DNA of 64,000 nucleotides from NCBI GenBank assembly GCA_037833965.1, contig AP031358.1:690001-754000 (forward strand), given 5' to 3'. The position numbers and the translations under genes are program-made. The DNA comes from Marchantia polymorpha subsp. ruderalis (lineage: Eukaryota > Streptophyta > Marchantiopsida > Marchantiales > Marchantiaceae). Shown in pieces: positions 26,049 through 39,813 of this stretch. The notes under the pieces were generated by a model that searched no databases, was not told the origin of the DNA, and saw nothing but the letters and a program-made list of their open reading frames with translations. Each line of letters starts with the position of its first letter. The first letter of the stretch is position 1.

Positions 26049-27281
26049 CCTCTCTCCGCTGCGGTCTCAGAACGCACTGCACGTGAACTTCACGATGGGG
26101 GCCAAACTGTTCAGCATTCTGCGAACTCAGCATTCATTCATTAAATTTCATATATGAAAACTCTGGCTTCGATATTCATAAAGTCATCAATGTTTCTAAT
26201 TAGAAATACTCCTAAAGAAATAGCAGAGTGCTGGCAAGAAGGGAATTGATCAGCTGTGTTTTGCTGTGGAGTGCACCTGGCAATAGACAAAGATCCATTG
26301 CAAATCTCTTCAAAGCTAACATATCACCACGTCCGTTCTCTCATCGTATTCACTTCGATAGTGTTGACCCAACCAGACTGATTGAGTCCATCATGTTTAG
26401 ATTTTCTCATATTGAGTCAATATAGACTTGTTGGGTTCTTCGTAATATCAGCATGGGGTTGATTTGTTTATGGACTTGGATACAGCGTTCTTCTGGCATT
26501 CTTCGAAGAAGCTTATAGAAAATGCTATTTCTTTATGAGGCCCAGCTCCCTAAAAAAGTTAGCAGATTCAACTTCCCATTTGGACGCTTACGAATTAGGA
26601 TTATCTTCAAAAAGTTTCTGTGGCTAATCAAATGAAAACTGATCTGATTCACACCACTTACTCCTTGATCTACTGTACTAGACAACAAAACCAACACAAA
26701 TTATGAATCATAAACCAGCTAGGCTTGGGTCCTTGGAAGTCTGGTTGGAGCTGTCGATTGCAGTATGTTGTTAAGAATGACAAGCATCAGATGCTACCTC
26801 AAATTGTCTGAAGTGGTCCTGCAAATGACTAGTATCTTCTTGTACAATCAGATTAAGAATACCGTGTACCAAACAGTTCATTTGGACTCGCTTCGACTGG
26901 CAAACACACGACCTTCACGCTATATGTAATCCGAAAAAGATAGCACTATGATATTAGCACGTACTAATCGATGTTGGCGATACAAATTTTATGACGTGAC
27001 TTCCACTCCTTTCACTGACTTCTTAGTACATAAATTGTCTTTATTTGCGATGCCAAATCATATTTTCTACTTACAGCACCGTTAGGCACACCAACGAGCC
27101 TTAACGTGATGACTCATGGATCAACAGGAGATTTTTTTCACCACTCTGTTGTCAGCCAAAGCACACAAGTACTGTTTCCTCTATTCTCACAATTTCAACA
27201 CCTATTGACTTCTACTCAAGAAATTTTGATGCTTGCAGAAGTAGGGAGTGAACTGAGTGTTCAGTCTTCGACACGAGCTCA

Positions 27282-27336
27282 GAGTTTTTGGCTGCGATAT
27301 ACAGCGAAAAGCTTTTCGCTGTATATCGAAAAACTC
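27282..27336. repeat. 34-bp perfect palindrome extended to a bulged hairpin
   Basis: 27295-27328 is an exact palindrome: the arm CGATATACAGCGAAAAG is followed at once by its reverse complement. Beyond it, GAGTTTTT on the left pairs with AAAAACTC on the right across a 5-nt left-hand bulge (GGCTG). The stem totals about 25 bp with no loop. Confidence 0.92.
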
Positions 27337-28312
27337 AATCGAGTTTCAACCATAATCGAATAGAACTCTGAGAAGAGTTTACTTCCAGGAAGAAACTGGA
27401 CTTTGTAGAGGGAGAAAACCGAAAAATCTGTACAGCTACAATCCCCATATCCCAGTACTCTTCTCGTACTATATGTGTTCTAATATGCAATTATGTATAT
27501 GGTAGCAAGATATAGAAAGGAAGTGTTGAGCTCAAAAGAATGAACAGAAACTTGTCCAAGAGGAGCTTGTTACGGCGTTGGAGGTGTGATCATGAGAAGG
27601 CTAGCTGGTTCGTGAATTCTTGACTTGAGACACGACTCGGGGTGAATCTTCATATCTACACGAGTTGCATGGTGATAATGCTCACTTCAACTTGCTGTGA
27701 GTTCAACCAGTGTCTACGACCACTTTGAACACTGGCTCGCATAAGAGATAATTTCTCTGCCTGAACAAGACTTTTCTCTCGGATGTCCTCTTATATGTCT
27801 ACCGCTTCATCAATTATCGATTCCAAACAATTATCTCGGCCATGTCCATAAATCTGAGAGCTGTAGCAAACAGTGGAGAAAGTACAAAGCTCCTGCAAGA
27901 AGGACGATCAACTTAGGCATGCATGTGCAGAAACTCAACAGGGCTTGCTCACCTGAGCACTGGAGTATGAGGTTGATGGTAAATTCCATGGGCTTTCTTT
28001 TACCGCCGCTCACCCATTCCAGTCAACAGCCACAAGAGAGAAGAAGCACGTGAGTGCAGATAATGGCCGAAATCAACATTGCTCCATCCTGCCGGTGGAA
28101 TGCACCTCCTTCGAAACGACCTGCTGGCCCTGATGAATGAGTTAGAGCTACACACCCTCATACTATGATCGATGCTTACCCTGAAGGGTTTAACTTGGTT
28201 GAGGAGCTTGCTGAGGTCGGTCTACTGTTGCTTCATACCTGTAGCTGCTACTCTTGTATTCATCCATAAGCAAAGTAATATTCATCCAAACCAGTGCCCT
28301 AGCGTGAGATTC

Positions 28313-28344
28313 GTCCATATGTATGGACGTCCATATGTATGGAC
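28313..28344. repeat. Tandem pair of 16-bp near-palindromes
   Basis: GTCCATATGTATGGAC occurs twice back to back. Each unit is close to self-complementary (GTCCATA...TATGGAC), so the pair can form either one long or two short hairpins. Confidence 0.9.
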
Positions 28345-31300
28345 AAACTTGAACCAGAGTTGCAAATAAAAAGGTTCTTAATTCCCTCCAAGCATCCACA
28401 TGTTTCTCGCCTGCTGCACACTAAAGTTGTGATCTTCAACTCTGAAGGCGAGTGTCATTGTTTATCATTCTCAATATTCTTCTCAGCACTGACTTGGGGT
28501 CGTCGTGACCCCGTCCGAGGAGAGTTGGCTGAATTTAAGCGAGAGAATCATCCTCTGGAGTTGACCTCGGAGCTCACACACACAAACCTAACAGTCTGGT
28601 CAGCTAGAAAAGTCGTATTTGAGAAATGGGTATGCTGAGTCCATACACAAGTGGTTCTACGTCCATAGGTCCTTGTCGAGACGAGCAGCAATTGTTGACT
28701 TTTACCGGAAAGCATCTTCATCTGCAATTGTTTAGGAGTAAACCTTCGTTCGGAGTGCAACGAGTCAGTTGGAGGAGCATCGAGGAGGCGGGGCCACGGT
28801 CCACTGTTGGCTGCAGCGAGCTCGGATGCCTTCAATCATCAGAGTCCGAGTAAACGTCCTGCACAAGCTTCACGATGAGCGTGGATGTGATTCAGCGGCT
28901 TGAGCCAGCCGTCTGCAGTCACAGTGATGGGAGTTTGTGAATATGGCGGATCAGATCAGAGCACGACAGGAATGTCAAGACAAGCCCGGAATATAAAAGG
29001 GTGTCGGCCTTGCTGGCTTCGGCCGGCAGGGCTCCCGAAGGTGGACCCGGATCGATGACGGGCGACGTTCAAGGTCCAGAATGTCGGATCTGGTACAGAA
29101 TCTCGGATCGTTGTGGATATAAGGCCTGTACAATGAACAGGAGGGTTGGATGCAGCATGAGGTTCCGGGAACCAGCTGCAGGAGATGATGGAAAAATCAG
29201 GGGACAAGTCCCTGACCAGGAGCGTGATCAGCAGTTGCAATCACGCCCACCATGCAGCACATCGTAAACGAGTTGAAAATGCTGGCGACCAGCAAAAACA
29301 TTCGGGAAATATCGCCACCTGATCAAGCTGCATAATTCCTGGCGACGATATGCTATGAGTTCCGATTGATCAGATCTCCCCGGATCGCTCGTCCGGATCC
29401 GCCTGTACATCGTCTGTGCCCGCCCGCCGGCCTGCCTGCCTACCGCGAGGAAGTCTTATAAGCTGCAGAGCCCAGCAGCAGACGGGATCATGGTGGAGCT
29501 TTGGTTTGTTGAACTCGACAGCCCTCGGGCTAGCCTTCAGAAGCCACAAGGTGGTCGTCGGTGCCAATGATGTTCCTGGAACCGCTCATGGCATTGATCA
29601 TGGCCGTGAACTTTGCTGCTGAAGGAGCCAACAAATTCCCTGTCTCGTATATGATTTACAACAAAATGCGAGCGCTACGCAATTTTACATGGAGACAAAC
29701 CAAGCGAGCCGGTGATCCAGAGCTCCAGGAAAAGGACAAGGCCGCGAGCTAGTCCCTCGAATCGAAGATACCGTCTGCAACGTGAGCGAGAAAGATCTAG
29801 AGCTGCAGCTGGCTGTTGGTGAAGCCTTCACGACGACGAAGAAGAAAGTGAATTTGAGCAAACGGATGATATAGGATTCGCTAGATCTATGCACATGTAG
29901 AGCTCACAGAAAAGGTGGCAACAACTTGCAGCAGCAGCAGATCGATGTCCTTTTGGAAATTTTGTTTAATCTTCCATACAATCCAATTGACAATTCGTAC
30001 CCATTTCTACGGAATGTGCATAGAATCAACTGTGTTATGGTGAGCTCTAGATCTGCTTTTGGAATTTGTATATATTTTGATCTCCTCAGAAGATCCTCTT
30101 GGCTGATCTCTCTGTGTATCAACCGTTGCATATTGAATAACATCTGACCAATGGATACTACTACAATCTGTTTTCCTCTACACAATGTACAATTCCAGGC
30201 AGAAAATCATCTTCTGACAAGCAGTCGCATCTTGTCCGTGTATTTGTGTACGTCCTGTCACATGATCTGGTGTGGGCATTCAGTGGGCAACCCTCTTGAC
30301 TGGAGAACTGGATCCATGTCACTGGACTTCTCCCCACCTAAGAAAGCTCCACCGATCACCAAGACCAATTGCAAGCAGAATGTAAATGCAACCCACAGTC
30401 TCTCCAAGTGGGAGGATGGCCAAACTGTTGTTGGATCAAAAATGTTCGTCACGCACAATGAAGATTGCTTTTACTCACTTTCTCCAGCTGCTGCATTTCC
30501 TTCTCGTACCCAATCATAGAGAGATCATTCCTTTCACAGTTCTGCTCGTTCCAGATATTTTGAACTCTGGAGAAAAATTGAATGTTCAAACATGTGTTCA
30601 ACATTTACTACTTGAATGGCTCTCGGGGAAGGCTGGTTCATCTACAACCCGCAACAGCATAATATAGCTTCGCAGAGAGTGACTCAGAGCTTCTATGGGG
30701 CATGGATCATTGATCTATTGCTTTAAATTTCATATGGTTATGTTCGACCGTCAGCCTTAGGGGTCCGTGCCTGTTTACAAGTTTGGTTTCTTCCCGGCTT
30801 TGTACTCACGAGAGTGCCCTTATCCTTCGTCTTTCCCTTCAATTTTCGTGAATGCATATAGCGAAGTGATTGTTATTCTCTCGGTCAGCCATCTCAGAGT
30901 AAGCGAGCAACACTCGACTAGAGCACATTTTAGTCCAAGATGGAGGTCGATTGACATTACTAAACCCCTGAGAAAGTGGAAGCTAAGGAATTATATATGT
31001 TTCAATGCTGATTGTTCTTGAACCAGCTTGTTGTTGAAAAAGCTGTACTGCCTAAATACAAAGATCCTGCCACGGATCATGCACATCCATTCGATATCGA
31101 TAACCATTCATCGATGGTGACAGGATGAGTGATGGAAACTTGTAACGACCGACACGCGACGACAATGTACAGATCACAGGGGACAGCGAACAGTGTACCT
31201 CAGTACAGTAGTAACAGGATTGCTGCTCTTGTTCACTGCACTCTCACGATTCTCAACTTCGATTCGTCCTACCGATGGCCATCCCTCGCACGTGAGAACA

Positions 31301-32901
31301 GTTTTACAGGTAACGGGTGCCACTTTAATTGTCCACAGCCTGAGACCTCTTCACTGCACTTTGAGACACTCTTGTCTCTGTTCAACAGCAGAACACCTTA
31401 AAGATAAACAGCAATCACAAAGTCTCTGTTTCCTACGGCTTTCGACTGAAACCTCGGAAAAGGATAACAGAAGTTCGAGAGCCATCTTCAGGGAGACCTT
31501 GTGGATTGCGAACTGCAGATCTATGCTCAAAAACATTCAAACAACCTTCAGTGTAACCTGAGAGACCTTGGGGTCAATATTGAAGCAGCATCACAGAGCG
31601 AAAATTCCTGTAGATTCTGACGGTCTAGTATGTAGCATCAGTGTCCTTGGTAGTACGCAAACCCGCCCAGAGAAAATTCTGTGCAGTTCGAGGTGACGAC
31701 TCAAGGATGAGCTGTGGTGCGTGCATAGTATAATTTGATATATCAGACCGACAAGCTCGTTCAAAAAGCGTAATAAGTCAACCCCCTCTCCGTATTCAGT
31801 TTCGTAAAGATTTTCTTTCCTTACGACTTTCGTCAGCTACAGTATTTATCGTTCGACTTTTGGAGGTCGAAGATTCCAAGAAGCCTCTGAGAGTTGGACA
31901 CAGTCTTGAATCGCTGGAATCTGAAAATTTCGTCTCTGGTGAAGCCAGAAGTACCCACTTAGCTTGTGAGGGTGAATGCTCACATCACTTCGTCTTTTTT
32001 ATGATGAATCTAGACTAGCAGTTTGAATTTTCCTCACCCTCGATGACCTCATCTTTGCTCCCATCCCCATGCAGTTTGATTCTTTCTCTTCGGAGTAAAG
32101 TGGAACACGTATCATTTGCAGCTGTTGGTCCCTAGGATTGTGACTGGTCTTCAGCTGCTAACAGCGACTTTGTGATGTATTCGCGTGCTTTCGTGACCAC
32201 GATTCCCTCTCAGTTTCTGTTGGCCTTTCTTTTATGTATTTGTAAATGTCGGTGAGTCAGAGTACCAACCGCTTCTTGCCAAGTTTCTTGCTTGCTCTGG
32301 TGAAGGCAGGTTGAACAATTTGTTCTCCAGAAAGATTCAATCATAATGCAGACCTCCTCATGTATATAGTGATTACTTGATAAATCACACGCCAAGCAAA
32401 TCTCTCATGATTCCGTGTCCCGATTGATCATAAGAAATTGATGCTTTACCATTGTTGGTAGAGAAATAAACAAAACATTGAAATTTTTTGGAGAAGTATA
32501 GCGAGCACGTTATGCTGTTGATGAAAGAGCAGGATAGAGGGTCCTCGTTTAGAGGCAGGTACTAGTTGTTTGCTTTCTGTATGCCCTTTACTTCATGATT
32601 TCAGCATTTGTTCTACTCTCTGTCTAACTGTCGTGTAAGGATGTTCGTGTGCACGCTGGGGTCTATTTATCGTAAAGCTTTAATACGCGTACTTCAGCGT
32701 CACATGATGGCACAAAAGAATCAACCTCAGAATCTGGTGACTCCCTTGGAATGATAATCATGGAGATGTAGGGTATCCAGACAACGTCCACGAACAAGTA
32801 CGTGTTATATTTTTGGGCTTCAAAATTGAATTGAAATACTTAGTTAATCTTTGTCTACTGTGGATAAGGGAATCTCAGCTTAAGAAATTTCATTAATTTT
32901 G

Positions 32902-33060
32902 GAGAAAGATGATATCAAGTTATCATGTCCGATTCTTTCGGGAGAATTTTTTGAATCTACCTCAAGAACAAAAAAAACTGATTTAAGTGATCCCGTATTA
33001 CGAGCTAAACTAGCAAAAGGCATCGGACATAATTATCATGGCAAGCCTGCTTGGCCAGCC
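32902..33060 (+). pseudogene. petD: Nuclear plastid DNA fragment (NUPT): petD intron domain V and start of exon 2
   Basis: 32967-33060 translates to [18 protein letters not shown] then [12 protein letters not shown]. This is the N-terminal part of cytochrome b6-f subunit IV, where plastid petD exon 2 typically reads [18 protein letters not shown] then MGHNYYGEPAWP. Just upstream, 32902-32935 resembles domain V of the group II intron in plastid petD: a hairpin with GATGATA pairing TATCATG, followed by a TCCGATTC-like 3' strand. The order intron 3' end then exon 2 is the plastid order. Similarity stops after the Pro codon near 33060, well before the membrane helices, so this is a non-functional fragment. 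Substitutions (GEP to GKP, YY to YH) indicate age. Confidence 0.8.
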
Positions 33061-34507
33061 CAATCTCGTATACCTTGTTCTTTGCCACGAGAAAATCAAT
33101 AAACTGCTTTGAACGGCTCAAGATGACAGTCGATACTAGGGTTTCAAATGAAATTTTAGGATGAAGCATTCTCATTCAGTGAATGCGATGACACTAGTAA
33201 ACTTAACATCTGCTGATCTGAATGTGTCTACACAGTTGCAAGACAAGAATTCCTTACAAGATAGTGAAGTCTTTTGAATGGAGTACCATACATTATTCTA
33301 TGCAGTGATATTCGCAATGTTTTGCTTTATCTGTCGATTTGAAGAAACATTGACTGTCTTTAAATCATAAGGCGGAAATGACTGTCATCTTGGGGGATTG
33401 CATTTTGTGTGAAGATACATTCCCGAAAGCCTTACTTCCCTTAACTCGCGGATAAGATGATTTGATAAACATAGTACCTTTGTTGAATGAACAAGAGAGC
33501 AAGACAGTCTCTTTTGTTCAAGACAACGTATCTCAAAGCAACAACGTTACACTTTTAATCATTTTAAAAATTTAAATTTTTTTACGAGTTATGTGTAAAA
33601 ATATTTCATGTTTTGCAAGTGCTTTTCCATCGGTCGTTTACCTCCTAACTTCAGATAAAATACGAAGCTATGTTGTGAGAGAGATTCTATGAGACACAGT
33701 GGCATCCGATACTAACTATACGAAAGAAGACCTTGTAATTGTTTATTACTACTAATTTGCCGTGCTATAGTTACTGTCGTGTTTTCATTTACAGCCATAT
33801 CACAGTAGCAATCTGTCATAACATCCGGGATGTGTGTGTATGTGAGTAAGTGGCTAAATATCTAGTGACACACAAAGCTTAGTCCGTGTTTTGAATCGAT
33901 CTCTTCAACAATCACAAATGTTATAGATTCCGCCAGTAGGTTTCTATGCATGATCAGATGAGAACAGAATTTGAAAGAATATCTTGAACACTGCAAACAA
34001 TGGTCAGACACAACTCAAGATTCGACAAACATACTGCGTACTTCGTTTAGTATTTACTATGGTTTTCGTTTAGTAATTATGTCGGAAGGTAGTCCCATTG
34101 AAATTGCAAATGCAGCAGGTACGTTTGTAAGAAGGTGCTTGCAGAGGACATCCACACGATATGCATAAGTTACAAATTTTACAGCATCAACTGGCGATGT
34201 ATTATACATCAACAGTTGGATAGAGACACATCGAGACCGTAGTCAAAGTCCAGTTGCAGATACGCCAGAAGAGTCTGATCAAAGGTGGGTGCCTAGGAAA
34301 TTATTTACCGTAGGTCTAAAAGATAAAACATTGCAGTAAATGAAATGGTACCGTCATATTCACAACTCTTGAACTACTTCCAGGGCTTCTAATAGTTTTC
34401 AGGACTTCAAAGGAAACAGATGGAGACCGAAGATAGTCGATAACAGATCTGGTTCTAACAACCTGATCATGAGTATGGATCGACAAATTGCTCGTTCGGC
34501 ACATGAA

Positions 34508-37500
34508 TCACTCAGGAAAGAGATGGTCTATATGGTCATTGCTGAGTATTTGATTAGGATCCAGCTCCTTGCGCATTCTATTTAACATTTCTACAGGGAA
34601 TCTCTTCTTCAACCGTTCCTGCAACCACGCCAAGTGTTCCTTGTCCTCGGGTATCTGAAGCAGTTATGGAAAGTTATATTAAGTCAGCATTTCTTGAATT
34701 AGTCATGTGTTTGCCTATGATATTTAACACAAACTATGAAAGGAAGGCATCGTCAGAATTTTACCTCTATCTTTGCCCAATGCTCATGCGCATTGTATGC
34801 ATCCCAGAAACGGCTCTGAGTAAGCTTCCGGTACTTCTCAAACCCATCAGTAATAGCTTTCCTTTGTGCTTCTTCGGCAGTAGGTAGGTACATGATTATT
34901 CCAACCTAGAACCAGCAGACAATCAAATCTTAGTAACAAAGAGTGAAATGGACGCATATTATCATGTGCAGCATATTGGCGCTATAAGGTGGATAGGTTT
35001 ATGATATACGAACAGATTGCTAATATAAGGTTACTTAGGAACTCCAAAAAGTCAAAACAAAAAAAAAAAAAAGTGAAAATCGGGTTTGCTTAAAATTATG
35101 AATGATATTAATCATTTGCTTTATCGTCATTTTGGGCTGATGACTAACGAGTCGCTCTGAATGAAGTTTCAGATTTGCGTGTCCAGGTTCAAAATCAAAC
35201 CTGAAAGCTTGACTTTTACATTAAATGAATGAACCAATCAAGTCAGAGAAAACATGTTGCCAATGCTCATTCTCTCCATTCCTACTTAATGCATTTGTGA
35301 ATTGTTGGGTCCTTGAGATGTAGAAATGATGATAAAATCTAACTGAATTCAAGTTGGAACCTGATTCAAGGTGGAAAGCACAACATTCCAAGTTCTGGCC
35401 TTCTCAGCTTTGTTCCAAATCTACCGAATGATAGGCTTTAACATTGGCAAAACATGGCTAGTGACGAAGAGTCCAACGAGACTTGAAACAAGAGACATCA
35501 AGTGAAGTGCACCACATCTATAAACACAATTTCAAAAGGGTATGGGCCCATCCTCGGATAAAGTTATTGATAGCGTTCAAACAGTAAACACACTGCCTTA
35601 CAAAAAATTGTCCAAGAAAATGGAGGAAATACAAATAGATATTGCAACCTGTAACAATGTACATATCATCAGGGGAACGTTCAACAGGATGAAAATGTAT
35701 ACTAACACAATCAACATGTAATCTTTCGACCCTTAAAGTGCACTCTCAACAATGTCAACCTTTAGATCAATCAATTATTTCAATGCACTGCACTGAATTT
35801 GTGAGCAAGAATACTTAAGGATAGGGATTCAGGTGGAAAGAAATGTCCAAACATTCAAGCTTCATGATGAGTATTATGATGTGATCATTCACATGGCTAA
35901 CTTTCGTTCTTGTTTCAGACAAATAGGTCAATAAGGGTAGATTTCTCTTCACATTCGCGTTACACATTTGTTTGCTAGTATGTCTCCAAAACAAAACAAA
36001 TTGATCTGTCACTTGATTCTTTTCTTCACGAACGATTTTCAAGGAATCATGCATATAAGAAGACAGTCAATTTTACTATTACATTTGGTAAAATCAGTAA
36101 GTTGCTCGTTTTTGCTATTGACAAGAGGAAATTGTGGAAATAGAAGTATAGTACAGAGGAAGACCAAAGTGGTCGATCCTTTAGTTAGGGATACCACCAC
36201 TTGCTCATACTTTTTCTCATTTTGGCCCAGCTTTTTCTCATTTTGGGCAAGCTCTTCATCTTTTTGAGCTTCCAATACAAATCAGACGCTATAAATAAGA
36301 GAGATCACAAACAAGACTTACAGTTTTTCTGTTAAATTGAGCCTAAATGAAAATATTATTTTGATAATAATTTCAAGAACATTGTTTCACACATGAAAAT
36401 TTTGAAAAACAACCAAGAAAACTCTTAAAGACTTATAACTGTTATATCAAAGTGTACTATGATGAGAGTAATCAAGTTAAAGATTACATTTTGCAATTAT
36501 CTTTCCTTCGTGTAGTAATCACATTTGTGAACTATGAACTATTTAATTACTAAGATGTGAGGATCACGATATCGAGTTGAATTCGGGTTGATTTTTGATA
36601 AAAACCTGCAAAATGTTACATTCAGGTTTTTGACTTCTGAGCTTCGCTGAAAATCTAGCTCAAGGTTGGATGGAGTGTGGGCAAAGTTCAGCAAGTGCAA
36701 GAAAGACCAGCTGTAGAAGGAGAGACATTATAGCGAAGTGGATCACAACTGTAAGATAGATTTCAAAATAGAAAGACGACCATGAAGAAGCCCCATCTAA
36801 GCCCTTCGTCTGCATGTGAAAAGCTTGTGAACATGGAACGAAGCACCTCCCTACAAATACTACTGCCACCAAAATATCCACAATGAGCATAATGAAATCG
36901 ACAACTGATGCCAGATGATGAAATGCAATACTTACCCAAGAATAAAGAGTATCAGGGGACGTTGACGATGCTGGACTCATTGGACTTCTACTACTTGCTG
37001 TCCACCTTTGCTCAATGGGTGACGGGGCGGGTATCCCCTCCGTCTTGATTAATCTCATTACTTCCTCCATGTACGTGATGTCTTTCATGTTGGGTTTCTT
37101 CAATGTACCCACCGGAAATGATACTTCGGACACCCATTGTTGACCACCACAATCAAATCCTAAGATTTCGTCACTATATCCCGTTCTATATCCTTCGTTC
37201 AGTTTCCAATACTGAGCTTCAACCTTGTTTATATTCAGTATGTGCTCTCTGTTGAGTGGATCCACCGAAATCAAGACATCGCGCAATTCAGTGAAAGAGA
37301 GTTCTGACAACTCCTGCTCCGATAGGATAGGCGAGTGCTCCGTGGCTGCACCCGAGCTTGACCACATGCCTGCTTTCTCATCAACAGGATGGGATTCTGT
37401 ATCCTTGGGGGAAGGAGAATCGGCTACTTTGGGTAGCCTTGGGACCCCAGAAAAGACCACCATGAAACTGTCAGCATAAGGAGCACTGCTAATTTGAAAC

Positions 37501-39813
37501 TACTAAGAAGTTAAGATTGCCATCAATTCTCACTTTGTAAAGACATTTTAGATATAAAAACGCACTCGACTTCAAAACTATGCATACAAGATGAAGGCGG
37601 GAAGATTTGTCTACAAGTTTGTTTATATAACAAACAAGACTTTTAAGCCTGTTGCAGTAAATGGAAGGTACATGGTGTTGATGATAAGTAATTTACCGGT
37701 ATTTTTCTGCAGTCTGCTTGTAGAATTCACGGACGTGCTTGAGTTTCTCGTCAGGTGCCAGTGATTTGAATTTCGGGCTTTCCTTGCCCTCTGGCAACGG
37801 ATTGCATTGCACAACCACCACAGTGTCGGTGTCAGGTATCCACATATATCGGAGATGTTTGTTTTGGCTCAGCCATTTCCTGCACGTTACACTCAACATT
37901 TAAGACCGCCTTCTTGTGGCTTCGCTGTTGTTGTCGTGGTTCACTTGCTCAGGCTTTCTCTCCTCCTACGAGACGTCCAATCTCATGTGTAGTCTAGTGG
38001 AAGCAAATGAAATATACATTTAAACAGAGCCCACGCCATCATCCACTTAAGAGATCCCAGAACAGTACTTGTGATTTCGCTGGACGTTTTTCATATTTGT
38101 AACAAATGTATACTCAAGGAGACGATGTCTGGGTACACATTGAAGAGTCACCTCTGCAACTATTCCCAGAGCCCCAAGAGCACAGCGCGACAAGTAGAAC
38201 AAATCTGCATCGGATTCCGGAGACAGGTCTAGGGTTCCCTTTGAAGGGGTCACCAATTTTAGGCTCACTACTTGCTCATCCACAGGAGGTAGCGTTGCTC
38301 CAGTCCCATGCGCACCGACCTACACCACATCTGAAGTTTCACGTTAGTGACAGATGACAGCGATGGAAAACCTGCCATAAACCCAAGATAGAAGATGCAC
38401 TCAACAGAAATCCCCAAACAAGAATCTCAGGTTACAATGATGACAAATAGTATAACGGTATTTATAATAAACACGAGTCCGGTATTTTGAAGATTTTTTG
38501 GTACTCGACTAAAATGACACGACTCTCTTGCTTCTGATGCCTAGTTATATATATTTCATTGGTAAAGCGATGGAGGTCTCCTGGAAAAATTCTCTGATTC
38601 TCTGATTACTTCTGTTTACGAAGGTACTGAGTTGACCTTATTGTATTAATCATGTCATTATTCGCAATTAGTTCATGATCACACGAAGATGTAAAGGTCA
38701 CGATACTGGTAAAACTACTTGAACAGATGGCCTTTGAAAACAGTGAGCTGAAATCAGAACAACGGCAGTATACTTGGATAATTAACTCTCATTAAAAGAA
38801 AATGGAAGGCATTGTGATTGTGCTAGCAACAAGTGCGCCTATAATCTTATCTTTTCAGAGTGGAGGACCCAACTCTTCTCCGTAAGAATTAACTTTCAGA
38901 GAAAAAAAATCAGTCAAATGGCTCTATTCAGAGGGACCAAAATCCCCATGTGGAACTGTTACTCGTTTGGATTCAAATGTCGATTAACACGAAATCTAGT
39001 ATTTTTTACCCAACTCAAAAACAGTAGAACGGGACTCACCTGTATAAATCCACCAATTTGTTGCTCCTTAATAGATGCATAATTTTGAAGAGTCAGACCG
39101 TAGGGCTTCAATGCTTCCACAACCTGCTCCACTCTTGCGCCTGCTTGGACAGTCACTTGCATTTTCTCTTGGTCCACGTTCAAAATTTTGTCCATCAGAG
39201 CTAAATTCACCATTCCATCACTGGACAGCCCGCATCCATTCGGAGACAGCCCAGATCCAACCGGCCTAATCTTTTGCTTGTGCGCATCAGCAATCTTAAC
39301 TACATTTTCTAGCTCCTCTAATGACTCCGGTTGCACGTAGACACTTGTTTTGGCCTCATGAGTGTTGCTCCAGTTACTGATGGTGTGAACCTCTTCTGCT
39401 GGCTCCACTACAGGTGTCTTCGATGGCCTGGGATAAAAGTAATAAGTAGCAGCAGCGGAAGCACCGAGCAATCCCACAAACGTTAACGCACGGGCAGCAG
39501 ACGATTCTTTGGCTTCCGGGGGCGCTTCTGCTGCTGCAGCTGCAGAATAAAATCTCGGACCAGCCGAAGACAGAAAACGAAAACTGCCACCGCGAGCACA
39601 GGAAGAGCCAGAAACTCCCAGAGGTGGGAATCTTCCACATTCCCTGCCTCCAACTGCGCCGGAGAGAGAATTTCCAGATCCCACAATGTTATTTTCTGAA
39701 TTTAAAATCTCCCCTGTACTTTTCAACCTCCTGCCGGACCCTCCATGAGCCGATCTCCAGATCTCTCGGCAATTCTTGGACCTCGAAACCAAAACCCTGA
39801 AAAAGCTCGACAT
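34508..39813 (-). CDS. GLDH: L-galactono-1,4-lactone dehydrogenase, mitochondrial (6 exons)
   Basis: Exons are 39813-39040, 38319-38069, 37879-37697, 37467-36936, 34905-34765 and 34654-34508. All junctions are GT-AG and in phase, giving about 675 residues (about 610 in seed plants; the extra length is mostly the N-terminus). The enzyme oxidises L-galactono-1,4-lactone to ascorbate in the mitochondrial inner-membrane space, passing electrons to cytochrome c, and is needed for complex I assembly. Visible features: a Ser/Arg-rich targeting peptide, a hydrophobic anchor at about 109-125 (LTFVGLLGASAAATYYF), a VAO-type FAD domain with RPVGSGLSPNGCGLS (Leu where covalent flavoproteins have His), and IKEQQIGGFIQVGAHGTG. 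Exon 4 carries the catalytic EQR signature (PIEQRWTASS) and ILGFDCGGQQWVSE. Exons 5-6 give VGIIMYLPTA, HEHWAKIE and ELDPNQILSN. The exon 4 acceptor (TGACAG at 37468) is the least certain junction. Intron 4 is about 2 kb. Confidence 0.95.

Larger units (their letters stand above)
26049..34507. other. Intergenic region with palindromes and a plastid-derived insert
   Basis: No host gene is recognised over about 8.4 kb. 28.9-29.8 kb is more GC-rich and may contain a non-coding transcript or first exon, but no frame is convincing. A 65-codon plus-strand frame at 33971-34168 has a protein-like end (SPIEIANAAGTFVRRCLQR) that I cannot assign. Confidence 0.5.

Noticed and set aside
36660..36935. Open continuation of the GLDH exon 4 frame
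   Set aside because: It follows a GTAAGT donor, has no similarity to GLDH, and the true continuation VGIIMYLPTA is in exon 5 at 34905.
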